Positions 1 to 7,467 of a stretch of 41,534 nucleotides of DNA are shown in pieces. Positions within the stretch are counted from its first letter, which is position 1; each line of letters opens with the position of its first letter. This stretch comes from Actinomycetes bacterium (GTDB lineage: Bacteria; Actinomycetota; CADDZG01; JAHWKV01). The translations under genes and the position numbers were made by a program. The stretch spans positions 1 through 41,534 of the forward strand of contig JAJCYE010000077.1 in NCBI GenBank assembly GCA_029263075.1. The letters run 5' to 3'. Under the pieces are notes generated by a model. The model worked only from the letters and a program-made list of their open reading frames with translations, did not search any database and was not told the origin of the DNA.

Positions 1-990
1 GAGAACCGGATCCCCGACCCGGTGGACTACATAGAGATGCGGCGGGCCACCTTCGGTTCCGACATGACCATGGCCCTGGCCCAACTAACGGTGGGCGACG
101 AGGTGCCGCCGGAGATTTTCAAGACCCGGCCGATGCTGAACCTTGCCCGATCGGCACAGGACTACGCGTGTTTGACCAACGACATCTTCTCCTACCAAAA
201 AGAGATCGAGTTCGAGGGTGAGATCCACAACATGGTGCTCGTCGTCGAACGGTTCTTCGACTGCAGCAAGGAGCAGGCGGTTGATGTGGTGGCCGACCTG
301 ATGAAGGTGCGGATGTTGCAGTTCGAAAACATCGTCGCCACCGAACTAAATCCCCTCTACGACGAGTTGGGTCTGGACGACGGGGTCCGCGAACGACTGG
401 CCAAATTCGTCGAGCACCTACAGCTTTGGATGTCGGGGATCATGAACTGGCACCGGGAGTGCATCCGCTACCGGGAGTCGTTCCAGCGGAGCCATCCGAC
501 GAACGGCGGAGTCCTCCGGGCTCTGACCGGAATGGGAACTTCCGCCGCCCGGATCGGCTGGCCGGCGGTGGAGGGAGCACCCTCCTTGACGACCGTTCCG
601 GCGGCTTCCGCTTATACGCCTCCGGCGCCGTTGAGGGTGGTGCCTCTTGACGCCCCGAGCCCGCCGCCCCCGGCGATCGATTCGGTCCCCGCCCCGCCCG
701 AGGCATCTGCCCCGCCGGGCGACTCGCAGGCGGCCGAACCCGGCCCGGCAGGCGACCATGCGGCGGACGCCCGGGTGGACGAAGCTCCGGCGGACGCCCA
801 GGTGGACGAAGCTCCGGCGGCGGCCCGGGTGGACGAGGCCCGGCCCGCCGGCAAGTTCGTTGTGCCCCGCCCGCCCGCCCCGTTCCCGGCGGTCTGGTCT
901 GCGACCCCGGCTGAACCGCCCGCCCGAACCCCGTTCGTGCCGCCCCGGCCCCCGGCCGTTCGCCGGCCGAAGGTGCAAGCCGATGCGTGA
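1..990 (+). CDS. Terpene cyclase (class I), encapsulin-cargo type; 5' end outside window
   Basis: Class I terpene cyclases ionise a prenyl diphosphate with bound Mg2+ and cyclise it. The frame is open from base 1, so the N-terminus and the Asp-rich motif are missing; 329 residues are visible. The Mg2+-binding NSE motif reads NDIFSYQKE (N-D-x-x-S-x-x-K-E, codons from base 178). The NRIPDPVDYIEMRR stretch at the start and the CIRYRE stretch near 460 are typical of bacterial geosmin and 2-methylisoborneol synthase relatives. The catalytic fold ends near base 490. It is followed by about 165 residues rich in Pro and Ala with little predicted order, including a 27-bp repeat and two FVxPRPPA-like motifs. 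The next gene is a family 2B encapsulin, whose known cargos include terpene cyclases with disordered loading domains. That this protein is its cargo is inferred; the product is unknown. Confidence 0.88.
   Translation, partial: ENRIPDPVDYIEMRRATFGSDMTMALAQLTVGDEVPPEIFKTRPMLNLARSAQDYACLTNDIFSYQKEIEFEGEIHNMVLVVERFFDCSKEQAVDVVADLMKVRMLQFENIVATELNPLYDELGLDDGVRERLAKFVEHLQLWMSGIMNWHRECIRYRESFQRSHPTNGGVLRALTGMGTSAARIGWPAVEGAPSLTTVPAASAYTPPAPLRVVPLDAPSPPPPAIDSVPAPPEASAPPGDSQAAEPGPAGDHAADARVDEAPADAQVDEAPAAARVDEARPAGKFVVPRPPAPFPAVWSATPAEPPARTPFVPPRPPAVRRPKVQADA
763..843 (+). repeat. Three tandem 27-bp units in the terpene cyclase tail
   Basis: Three in-frame units (763-789, 790-816, 817-843) encode ADARVDEAP, ADAQVDEAP and AAARVDEAR. 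They sit in the low-complexity C-terminal tail and look like a recently expanded minisatellite that lengthens the linker. Confidence 0.85.
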
Positions 991-1075
991 GTTGCGTCCC
1001 GGATACATCCCTTCGACGGCCGCCCCGGCGCCCCCGAAGGGTCCCCTGCAGATCAACGACGGAAGGTGGAGACCC

Positions 1076-1105
1076 ATGGCTTGTTCAAGTAGGCGGTCGT
1101 TCTAG
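1076..1105 (+). CDS. Possible 9-codon leader peptide before the encapsulin gene
   Basis: The ATG at 1076 is preceded by a purine-rich AAGGTGGAG ribosome-binding site. It opens a frame encoding MACSSRRSF whose TAG stop shares its last base with the GTG start of the encapsulin gene (TAGTG). The encapsulin start itself has only a weak Shine-Dalgarno, so termination-reinitiation from this mini-ORF could set its translation. This is an inference from layout only; the ORF could be chance. Confidence 0.35.
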   Translation: MACSSRRSF

Positions 1106-2502
1106 TGGCAGTTTCGGAAGCGGACCTGGATCCGGACAAAGACCGGTTGAGCCTGGGGGTCAAGGCTGCTCGCAACCTGGCGACCACCACCAAGTCGGCA
1201 CCCCAGATGCAGGAGATCACTCCTCGCTGGCTGCTGCGGACCCTTCCGTGGGTCGATATCAAAGGAGGGGTCTTCCGGGTGAACCGGAGGTTGACCTACG
1301 CGGTGGGCGACGGCCGGGTGACCTTTACCACCGCCGGCGGGGTGACCCGGGTAATCCCCCACGAACTCGGTGAGATCCCGATGCTCCACGGGTTCGATGA
1401 TTCCGATGCGCTGTCCCAGCTGGCGGACAAGTTCGTTCAGAAACAGTTCGAGGTCGGTGAATCCATAGTCGAGATGGGGCAGCCGGCCGATCAGGTGGTG
1501 CTCATAGCCCACGGCAAAGTTGAGAAGTTGGGGGCCGGACCCTACGGCGCCCAGAGTGTTCTGGGCGTGCTGGCCGATGGGGACCACTTCAGCTACCAGG
1601 CGGTGCTGGAGAACGACGACTTCTGGCAGTTCACCGCCCGGGCGGCCACCAGGTGCACCATCCTCTCGCTTTCCCAGGCCGAGTTCGAGGAGCAGGTCGC
1701 GCGGATCGATTCGCTGAGGACCCACATCGAGCGGTTCAAGTCCCGGCCGCGTCTGGCTCAGAACAAGTTGGGGGAAGCCGCGATAGCGATGGCCTCCGGG
1801 CATGAGGGCGAAGCCGACATCCCCGGAACCTTTGTGGACTACCAAACGCACCCCCGCGAGTACCACCTGAGTGTTGCCCAGACGATCCTGCGGATCCACA
1901 CGCGGGTGTCCGACCTGTACAACGCACCGCTCAACCAGACCCAGGAACAGTTGAGGCTGACCATAGAGGCCATGCGGGAACGTCAGGAGTTCGACCTGAT
2001 CAACCACCCCGAGTTCGGCCTGCTCAACAACGCCGACCTCAAGCAGCGGATTCCCACCCGTACCGGCCCTCCGACCCCGGACGACCTGGACGACCTGCTC
2101 ACCCGCCGGCGCAAAACCAGGCTGATCCTGGCCCACCCCCGGGCCATCGCCGCCTTCGGCCGCCAGTGCACCAGCCGAGGGGTGTACCCGGAGTACCTCG
2201 ATGTCGGCGGCGCCAAGCTGACCGCATGGCGAGGAGTCCCCATCTACCCGTGCAACAAAATTCCGGTCTCAAATGATCAGACCAGCTCGATCCTGGCGAT
2301 GCGGACCGGTCTGGAGGACCAGGGGGTTGTCGGTTTGCACCAGACCGGCATACCCGACGAACACCAACCGGGCCTGTCGGTGCGGTTCACCGGTATCAGC
2401 GAGAAGGCGATCCAGAACTACCTGGTAACCGCCTACTACTCGGCGGCGGTAATGGTCCCCGACGCCCTTGGGGTGCTCGAAGACGTGGAGATCTCCCGGT
2501 GA
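1105..2502 (+). CDS. Family 2B encapsulin shell protein with cyclic-nucleotide-binding-like insert
   Basis: Encapsulins are HK97-fold proteins that self-assemble into icosahedral shells around cargo enzymes. The 465-residue protein begins with the conserved family 2 N-arm ([15 protein letters not shown], then [12 protein letters not shown]). A CRP/cNMP-binding-like domain is inserted at about residues 85-215. The shell fold then resumes through [22 protein letters not shown] and [15 protein letters not shown] to a conserved C-terminus ([17 protein letters not shown]). The insert defines subfamily 2B. Within it I do not see the classical phosphate-binding cassette (GE...R-S/T-A), so ligand binding is uncertain. 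The GTG start overlaps the stop of a possible leader peptide, and the stop overlaps the dxs start (TGATG). The adjacent terpene cyclase is the likely cargo. Confidence 0.93.
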   Translation: MAVSEADLDPDKDRLSLGVKAARNLATTTKSAPQMQEITPRWLLRTLPWVDIKGGVFRVNRRLTYAVGDGRVTFTTAGGVTRVIPHELGEIPMLHGFDDSDALSQLADKFVQKQFEVGESIVEMGQPADQVVLIAHGKVEKLGAGPYGAQSVLGVLADGDHFSYQAVLENDDFWQFTARAATRCTILSLSQAEFEEQVARIDSLRTHIERFKSRPRLAQNKLGEAAIAMASGHEGEADIPGTFVDYQTHPREYHLSVAQTILRIHTRVSDLYNAPLNQTQEQLRLTIEAMRERQEFDLINHPEFGLLNNADLKQRIPTRTGPPTPDDLDDLLTRRRKTRLILAHPRAIAAFGRQCTSRGVYPEYLDVGGAKLTAWRGVPIYPCNKIPVSNDQTSSILAMRTGLEDQGVVGLHQTGIPDEHQPGLSVRFTGISEKAIQNYLVTAYYSAAVMVPDALGVLEDVEISR

Positions 2503-4325
2503 TGGCGGTCGTGGAGGCGGAGCAGGTACCTGCGGGGCTGCTTCCCGGCATCAGTGGGCCCCTGGACCTGCAGGGCCTGTCCAATGCGGACCTCCAGCGG
2601 CTCGCCTGCGAGATCCGGGAGTTCCTGATCGAGCATGTGTGCGAAACCGGCGGCCACCTGGGGGCCAACCTGGGGGTGGTCGAGTTGACCATCGCGCTAC
2701 ACCGGGTATTCATCTCCCCCCACGACCTGATCCTGTTCGACACCGGGCACCAGGCCTACGTCCACAAGATGTTGACCGGGCGCCTATCCGAGTTCTCCTC
2801 ACTGCGGCAGTCCGGAGGGTTGTCGGGTTACCCGTCCCGTGCCGAGTCGGAGCATGACGTCATCGAAAACTCCCACGCCTCGACCGCCCTTTCTTACGCC
2901 GACGGCCTGGCCAAGGCGTTCGAATTACGGGGACTGTCCAGCAGGCGAATTGTCTCGGTAGTGGGCGACGGGGCGATGACCGGAGGGATGTGCTGGGAGG
3001 CGCTGAACAACATCGGTGCGGCGCCGGAGCGTCCCATGGTCATCCTGCTCAACGACAACGGGCGATCCTATCTGCCTACCGTCGGCGGTTTTGCCCGCCA
3101 CCTCACCGCCCTCCGGGGTCGTGGGGTCGATGGGGAAACCGGCCGGAACCTGTTCCGGGACCTGGGTCTGGAGTACCTGGGCCCGATCGACGGCCACGAC
3201 ATCGCCGCGGTCGAGGGGGCGCTACAGGAAGCCGCCGCCATGAACCGGCCGGTGGTGGTGCACTGCGTCACCGCCAAGGGCCGGGGGTACGCCCCGGCCG
3301 AACAGGACGACCACGATCGGTTCCATGCGGTCGGTTTGGTTGACCCGGCGACCGGACGGGCCAGGCACTCCGGCGGCAGATCCTGGACCTCGGTGTTCGC
3401 ACAGGAGATAGCCGCGCTGGGTGAAGAGCGTCCGGACATCGTCTGCCTCACCGCGGCGATGCTCCATCCGGTGGGGTTGGGCAGCTTTGCGGCCCGGTTT
3501 CCGCAGCGGGTTTTCGACATCGGCATCGCGGAGCAGCACGCGGTCACCTCGGCGGCCGGCCTGGCTCTCGGCGGGATGCACCCGGTGGTGGCGATTTACG
3601 CCGCGTTCATTGGGCGGGCGTTGGACCAGTTGATCATGGATGTTGCGCTCCACCAGCTTCCGGTGACCATAGTGACCGACCGCGCCGGGGTTACCGGGCC
3701 GGACGGCGCCAGCCACCACGGCATGTGGGACGCGTCGATTTTGCCGGTCATCCCCGGCCTCAGGGTGGCCGCACCGCGGGATTCGGCGCAACTGCGGGGC
3801 CTGTTGCGGGAAGCGGTCGACGTTTCGGACGGCCCCACCGTAATCCGGTACCCCAAGGCCAACGTGGGTGCCGATGTCCCGGCGGTAAGGCGCTACGGCA
3901 CCTGCGACCTGCTGAGGGAGGACCCCGGTGCTGAGGTGCTGCTGGTTTCAGTCGGCCCCCTGGCGGGTGAGTGCCTGGGCGCGGCCGGGGAGTTGGCGGC
4001 TCAGGGGGTGGCGGTTTCAGTGGTCGACCCCCGCTGGACGACCCCGCTCGATCCCTCGTTGCTCGAACTGGCCGGCGCTTACAAGCTGGTGCTGGCGGTG
4101 GAGGACAACACCACAACCGGCGCTTTGGGGGCCAGGATCGCCCAGGCTCTGGCCTCGACCGCCAGCCGGACCTGCGCCGCCACCTTCGCCCTGCCTCCCC
4201 GGTTTCTCCCCCAGGCTCCGCGTGACGAAATCCTTCGGGCCCACGGGCTGGATTCCGGTGGGATTGCGGCGACAGTCCTGAAGCGCTTGACCGCAATGTC
4301 TGCCGGCAGCGGACGGGAGGCCTGA
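2502..4325 (+). CDS. dxs: 1-deoxy-D-xylulose-5-phosphate synthase
   Basis: DXS condenses pyruvate and glyceraldehyde 3-phosphate, using thiamine diphosphate, in the first and flux-controlling step of the MEP isoprenoid pathway. Hallmarks are DTGHQAYVHK near the N-terminus, the ThDP/Mg2+ motif GDGAMTGG, and the transketolase pyrimidine-domain signature IAEQHAVTSAAGLA with the catalytic Glu. At 607 residues it is slightly shorter than most DXS proteins. The ATG at 2502 overlaps the encapsulin stop (TGATG); a GTG three bases upstream is also possible. Its position directly behind a terpene cyclase and encapsulin suggests it boosts precursor for that system. It could also be the only dxs of the cell, which this window cannot decide. 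Confidence 0.96.
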   Translation: MAVVEAEQVPAGLLPGISGPLDLQGLSNADLQRLACEIREFLIEHVCETGGHLGANLGVVELTIALHRVFISPHDLILFDTGHQAYVHKMLTGRLSEFSSLRQSGGLSGYPSRAESEHDVIENSHASTALSYADGLAKAFELRGLSSRRIVSVVGDGAMTGGMCWEALNNIGAAPERPMVILLNDNGRSYLPTVGGFARHLTALRGRGVDGETGRNLFRDLGLEYLGPIDGHDIAAVEGALQEAAAMNRPVVVHCVTAKGRGYAPAEQDDHDRFHAVGLVDPATGRARHSGGRSWTSVFAQEIAALGEERPDIVCLTAAMLHPVGLGSFAARFPQRVFDIGIAEQHAVTSAAGLALGGMHPVVAIYAAFIGRALDQLIMDVALHQLPVTIVTDRAGVTGPDGASHHGMWDASILPVIPGLRVAAPRDSAQLRGLLREAVDVSDGPTVIRYPKANVGADVPAVRRYGTCDLLREDPGAEVLLVSVGPLAGECLGAAGELAAQGVAVSVVDPRWTTPLDPSLLELAGAYKLVLAVEDNTTTGALGARIAQALASTASRTCAATFALPPRFLPQAPRDEILRAHGLDSGGIAATVLKRLTAMSAGSGREA

Positions 4326-4326
4326 G

Positions 4327-5412
4327 ATGTTGACCGAACGACGGCAATCCCGGCAGCTCAACATCGGCAAGGTGGCGGTCGGCGGGGGTGCCCCTATCTC
4401 GATCCAGTCGATGTGCACCACCAAAACCGACGACATCCAGGCGACCCTGATCCAGGCGCACGCGATCGCGACCCAGGGGGGAGACATGGTGCGGGTGGCG
4501 GTTCCGCACCCCGGCGATGCGAAGGCGTTGCCCACGATCGTCAGGGAAGCCGGGGTCCCCATAATCGCCGACATCCACTTCTCCTACCGCCTGGCTCTCA
4601 TGGCGCTGGAAGCCGGGGTGGCGGGACTGAGGTTGAACCCGGGCAACATCCGGGACCCGCAACACATCCGCGCGGTGGTCCGGGAGGCGGCCGACCGGGG
4701 AGTCCCCATCCGGATCGGCGCCAACGCCGGGTCATTGGACCGCAAGCTCGTCCAAAAGCACGGAGGGGCTACCCCCTCAGCGCTGGTCGAGAGCGCCCTG
4801 ACTGAGGTGCGGATCCTTGAGGACGAGGGGTTCTCGAACATCAAAATTTCGGTCAAACACCAGAACGTGCCGCAGATGATTGAGGCCTACCGGCTTTTGG
4901 CGAAAGCGGTTGACTACCCGCTTCACCTGGGGGTTACCGAAGCCGGCCCACCCCCCAACGGATCCCTCAAATGTGCGATTGGAATCGGGACGCTGCTGGC
5001 GGAGGGCATTGGGGACACGTTGCGGGTTTCGTTGACCGCCGACCCGGTGGAGGAGGTGAAGGTGGCCAAACAGATCCTGCAGGCGCTGGGGCTGAGGCGG
5101 TCGACCTTCGACCTGGTGGCGTGCCCATCCTGCGGCAGGGCCGAACTGGACGTGATCGAACTCACCAACAAGGTGCAGGCCCGGCTGGAACAGATGAATT
5201 TGCCCCCGATCCAGATAGCGGTGATGGGTTGTGAGGTCAACGGTCCCGGGGAGGCGCGGGATGCCGATGTGGGGATCGCCGCCGGCCCGGGTCGGGGTCT
5301 GCTGTTCTCCCGGGGCAAACAGGTCGGCTGGGTGCCGGCCGACCGTATGGTCGACGCCCTGATGGAAGAAGCGGTCAAGGTGGCGACCGAACTGGCGGCT
5401 GCCCATGACTAA
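4327..5412 (+). CDS. ispG: 4-hydroxy-3-methylbut-2-enyl diphosphate synthase (flavodoxin/ferredoxin)
   Basis: IspG reductively opens methylerythritol cyclodiphosphate to HMBPP, the penultimate MEP-pathway step, using a [4Fe-4S] cluster. The 361-residue protein is the compact bacterial form: an N-terminal TIM barrel (RQLNIGKVAVGG, PISIQSMCTT, GLRLNPGNI) and a C-terminal cluster domain with ligands in CPSCGRAELDV and MGCEVNGPGEA. It starts one base after the dxs stop and its 3' end overlaps ispH by 8 bases, so tight co-translation is expected. Confidence 0.97.
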   Translation: MLTERRQSRQLNIGKVAVGGGAPISIQSMCTTKTDDIQATLIQAHAIATQGGDMVRVAVPHPGDAKALPTIVREAGVPIIADIHFSYRLALMALEAGVAGLRLNPGNIRDPQHIRAVVREAADRGVPIRIGANAGSLDRKLVQKHGGATPSALVESALTEVRILEDEGFSNIKISVKHQNVPQMIEAYRLLAKAVDYPLHLGVTEAGPPPNGSLKCAIGIGTLLAEGIGDTLRVSLTADPVEEVKVAKQILQALGLRRSTFDLVACPSCGRAELDVIELTNKVQARLEQMNLPPIQIAVMGCEVNGPGEARDADVGIAAGPGRGLLFSRGKQVGWVPADRMVDALMEEAVKVATELAAAHD

Positions 5413-6331
5413 AACGATCCTCCTGGCGGCGCCTCGGGGTTTCTGCGCCGGTGTGGACCGGGCAATCGAGGTGGTGGAACGGGCACTTGAGATCCACGGC
5501 CCCCCGGTGTACGTCCGCAAACAGATCGTCCACAACCTGCACGTCGTCCGGGGGTTGGAGGCCAAGGGCGCGGTGTTCGTGGAGTCCGAGCAGGAAGTTC
5601 CGGAGGGGTCGGTTTGTGTGCTCTCCGCCCATGGGGTGGCCCCCACGGTTTACGCCGGCGCCAAGGAGCGGAACCTGACGGTTGTCGACGCCACCTGCCC
5701 GCTGGTGACCAAGGTTCACGTAGAGGCCCGGCGGTTCGCCCGGCAGGGCAAAACCATCTTCCTGATCGGCCACGCCGGTCACGAGGAGGTGGAGGGCACC
5801 TTCGGGGAGGCGCCCGGACGAACGATCATCGTCGACCGGCCCGAGGACGTCGCCGGAACCGAGGTCCCGGACCCCGCCAACGTTGCCTTCGTTTCCCAGA
5901 CCACGCTGGCGTTGGACGAAACCGCCGAGGTTATGGGGGCCCTGCGCCAACGGTTTCCGTTGATCTCCTCATCGGCAAAAGGGGACATCTGCTACGCCAG
6001 CCAGAACCGGCAGAACGCGGTTAAGGCGATAGCTGCCCGCTCGGACCTGGTGTTGGTGGTGGGGTCCACCAACTCCTCAAACGCCAACCGGTTGGTGGAG
6101 GTGGCTCGCGACAACGGGGCGGAGTCCTACTTGATCGAGGACGAGCAGGGGATCGAGCCGGGCTGGATCGATGCCGCCGGGGTGATAGGTGTCTCGTCGG
6201 GGGCTTCGACCCCGGAGTTCTTGGTGCAGCGGGTGGTCGATTTTGTGGCAGGTCTACACGCCGTCGAGGTTGAAGAGGTGGAGGTGGCCGTCGAGTCGGT
6301 CCGCTTTCCGCTCCCTTCAAGCGTCGGCTGA
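5405..6331 (+). CDS. ispH: 4-hydroxy-3-methylbut-2-enyl diphosphate reductase
   Basis: IspH converts HMBPP to IPP and DMAPP, the last MEP step, with an oxygen-sensitive [4Fe-4S] cluster. All three cluster cysteines are visible, in RGFCAGVDRA, DATCPLVTK and GDICYASQN, as are the substrate-binding SSNANRL and GHAGHEEVEG segments. Length (308 aa) is normal. The start lies inside the end of ispG. With dxs and ispG it gives the entry and exit of the MEP pathway; the middle genes (dxr, ispD, ispE, ispF) are not in this window. Confidence 0.97.
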   Translation: MTKTILLAAPRGFCAGVDRAIEVVERALEIHGPPVYVRKQIVHNLHVVRGLEAKGAVFVESEQEVPEGSVCVLSAHGVAPTVYAGAKERNLTVVDATCPLVTKVHVEARRFARQGKTIFLIGHAGHEEVEGTFGEAPGRTIIVDRPEDVAGTEVPDPANVAFVSQTTLALDETAEVMGALRQRFPLISSSAKGDICYASQNRQNAVKAIAARSDLVLVVGSTNSSNANRLVEVARDNGAESYLIEDEQGIEPGWIDAAGVIGVSSGASTPEFLVQRVVDFVAGLHAVEVEEVEVAVESVRFPLPSSVG

Positions 6332-6339
6332 CGGGTCGG

Positions 6340-7431
6340 ATGGCGATAAGGCCGGGGAAACGCCGGCTGGGCCTGGTGCTGGCTCTTGTCGTTGCCTTGT
6401 TGGCGGTGCCTTTGGCCGCGCGCTCGGCGGTGCCCGAAGATCCGTTGCACCTGCAAGTGGTGACCAAGAGTTTTCCACCGTTCGTCATCGTCGAAGGCAA
6501 AACCGCCAGCGGCTTCAGCATCGACCTGCTGGACAAGATGTCGGCCCGGATGAACTTCACCTACGACCTGCAGATCGTCGACACGGTGGCCGAGCAACTG
6601 GAGCGGGTGCAGACCGGGCAGGCCGACATGGCCATTGCCGGCATCAGCATCACCAGCGAACGGGAAAAGGATGTCGACTTCTCTCACCCTATGTTCCACT
6701 CCGGTTTGCAGATCTTGGCCCCGACCGAGGGCGATGCCACGCCGTCGGTCGGCGCCTCGCTCCTGCGCTCGTTGTGGCCGTTGCTCGTGAAGCTGGCGAT
6801 TCTTCTGGTGGTGGTGGCTCACGTGATCTGGATCTCTCAGAAGTTCAGGGACCCGAAATTTCCCCGCGGGTATCTGCGCGGGGTCGGCGAAGGCCTGTGG
6901 TTTGCCGCCGAATCGATCGCAACCGTCGGGTACGGGGATGGGCCGCCCCGCCGGTTTATAGGCAGGATCGCCGCCATCGCCTGGATGTTCTTTGCGATAT
7001 TCCTGGTGGCCAACCTGACGGGATCGATCTCGGCCGACCTGGTGGCTCAGCAGATCCACGGCAACATCCAGGGTCCGGAGGACCTTCCGGGGAAGCGGGT
7101 GGCGACGGCGGCGAACACCACCTCGGCCGACTATCTCGAGGCGCGCAACATCGACCCGGTGGGGACTGCGACGATCGACGAAAGTTTTGAGCTGCTGCGG
7201 ACCGGCGAGGTCGAAGCGGTGGTGTTCGACTCCCCGGTGTTGCGGTACCACGCATCGGGAGAGGGTGCCGGTCAGGTCAGGGTGGTGGGCCCTAGGTTCA
7301 GCCTGCAGGACTACGGTATAGCCGTGCCGACCGGGAGCCCCCTGCGCAAACCGGTGAACGAAACCCTCCTCAGCCTGTTTGAGGACGGCACCTACGATCG
7401 GCTGGAGCAGTCCTGGTTCGGCAAGACCTAA
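6340..7431 (+). CDS. GluR0-like ligand-gated potassium channel (periplasmic binding domain split by a K+ pore)
   Basis: Prokaryotic ionotropic glutamate receptor relatives carry an amino-acid-binding clamshell interrupted by a two-helix K+ pore. The 363-aa protein has a signal peptide (residues about 1-30, ending LAARSA), SBP lobe 1 (LQVVTKSFPPFVIVEG, GFSIDLLDKM, ADMAIAGISITSERE), a membrane helix near residues 145-165, the K+ selectivity filter TVGYGD at 195-200, a second helix (about 211-231), then lobe 2. The filter is that of a K+ channel, not of cation-nonselective animal receptors. Lobe 2 has the EAVVFDSPVLRYHA segment expected in the family. The ligand is unknown. It starts 8 bases after ispH and is probably co-transcribed. 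A functional link to isoprenoids is not evident. Confidence 0.88.
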   Translation: MAIRPGKRRLGLVLALVVALLAVPLAARSAVPEDPLHLQVVTKSFPPFVIVEGKTASGFSIDLLDKMSARMNFTYDLQIVDTVAEQLERVQTGQADMAIAGISITSEREKDVDFSHPMFHSGLQILAPTEGDATPSVGASLLRSLWPLLVKLAILLVVVAHVIWISQKFRDPKFPRGYLRGVGEGLWFAAESIATVGYGDGPPRRFIGRIAAIAWMFFAIFLVANLTGSISADLVAQQIHGNIQGPEDLPGKRVATAANTTSADYLEARNIDPVGTATIDESFELLRTGEVEAVVFDSPVLRYHASGEGAGQVRVVGPRFSLQDYGIAVPTGSPLRKPVNETLLSLFEDGTYDRLEQSWFGKT

Positions 7432-7455
7432 GGCGGAACGCCGGGTGTAGCTCTT

Positions 7456-7461
7456 TACAAT
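7456..7461 (+). promoter_or_regulatory. -10 element of nnr, leaderless layout
   Basis: TACAAT lies 6 bases before the GTG start at 7468, so transcription would start at or next to the start codon. No convincing -35 is seen. Confidence 0.55.
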
Positions 7462-7467
7462 GAGCGG

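Noticed and set aside
763-843. 27-bp tandem units as a CRISPR-like array
   Set aside because: There are no spacers; the units are contiguous and in frame within a protein-coding tail.
418-1077. Long minus-strand frame opposite the cyclase tail
   Set aside because: GC-rich low-complexity DNA keeps antisense frames open. The translation is Arg/Gly-rich without any family pattern, and the plus frame has a clear enzyme.
1102-2136. 344-codon minus-strand frame opposite the encapsulin gene
   Set aside because: It is a shadow of the encapsulin frame, whose sequence is highly conserved; no start signal supports the antisense frame.
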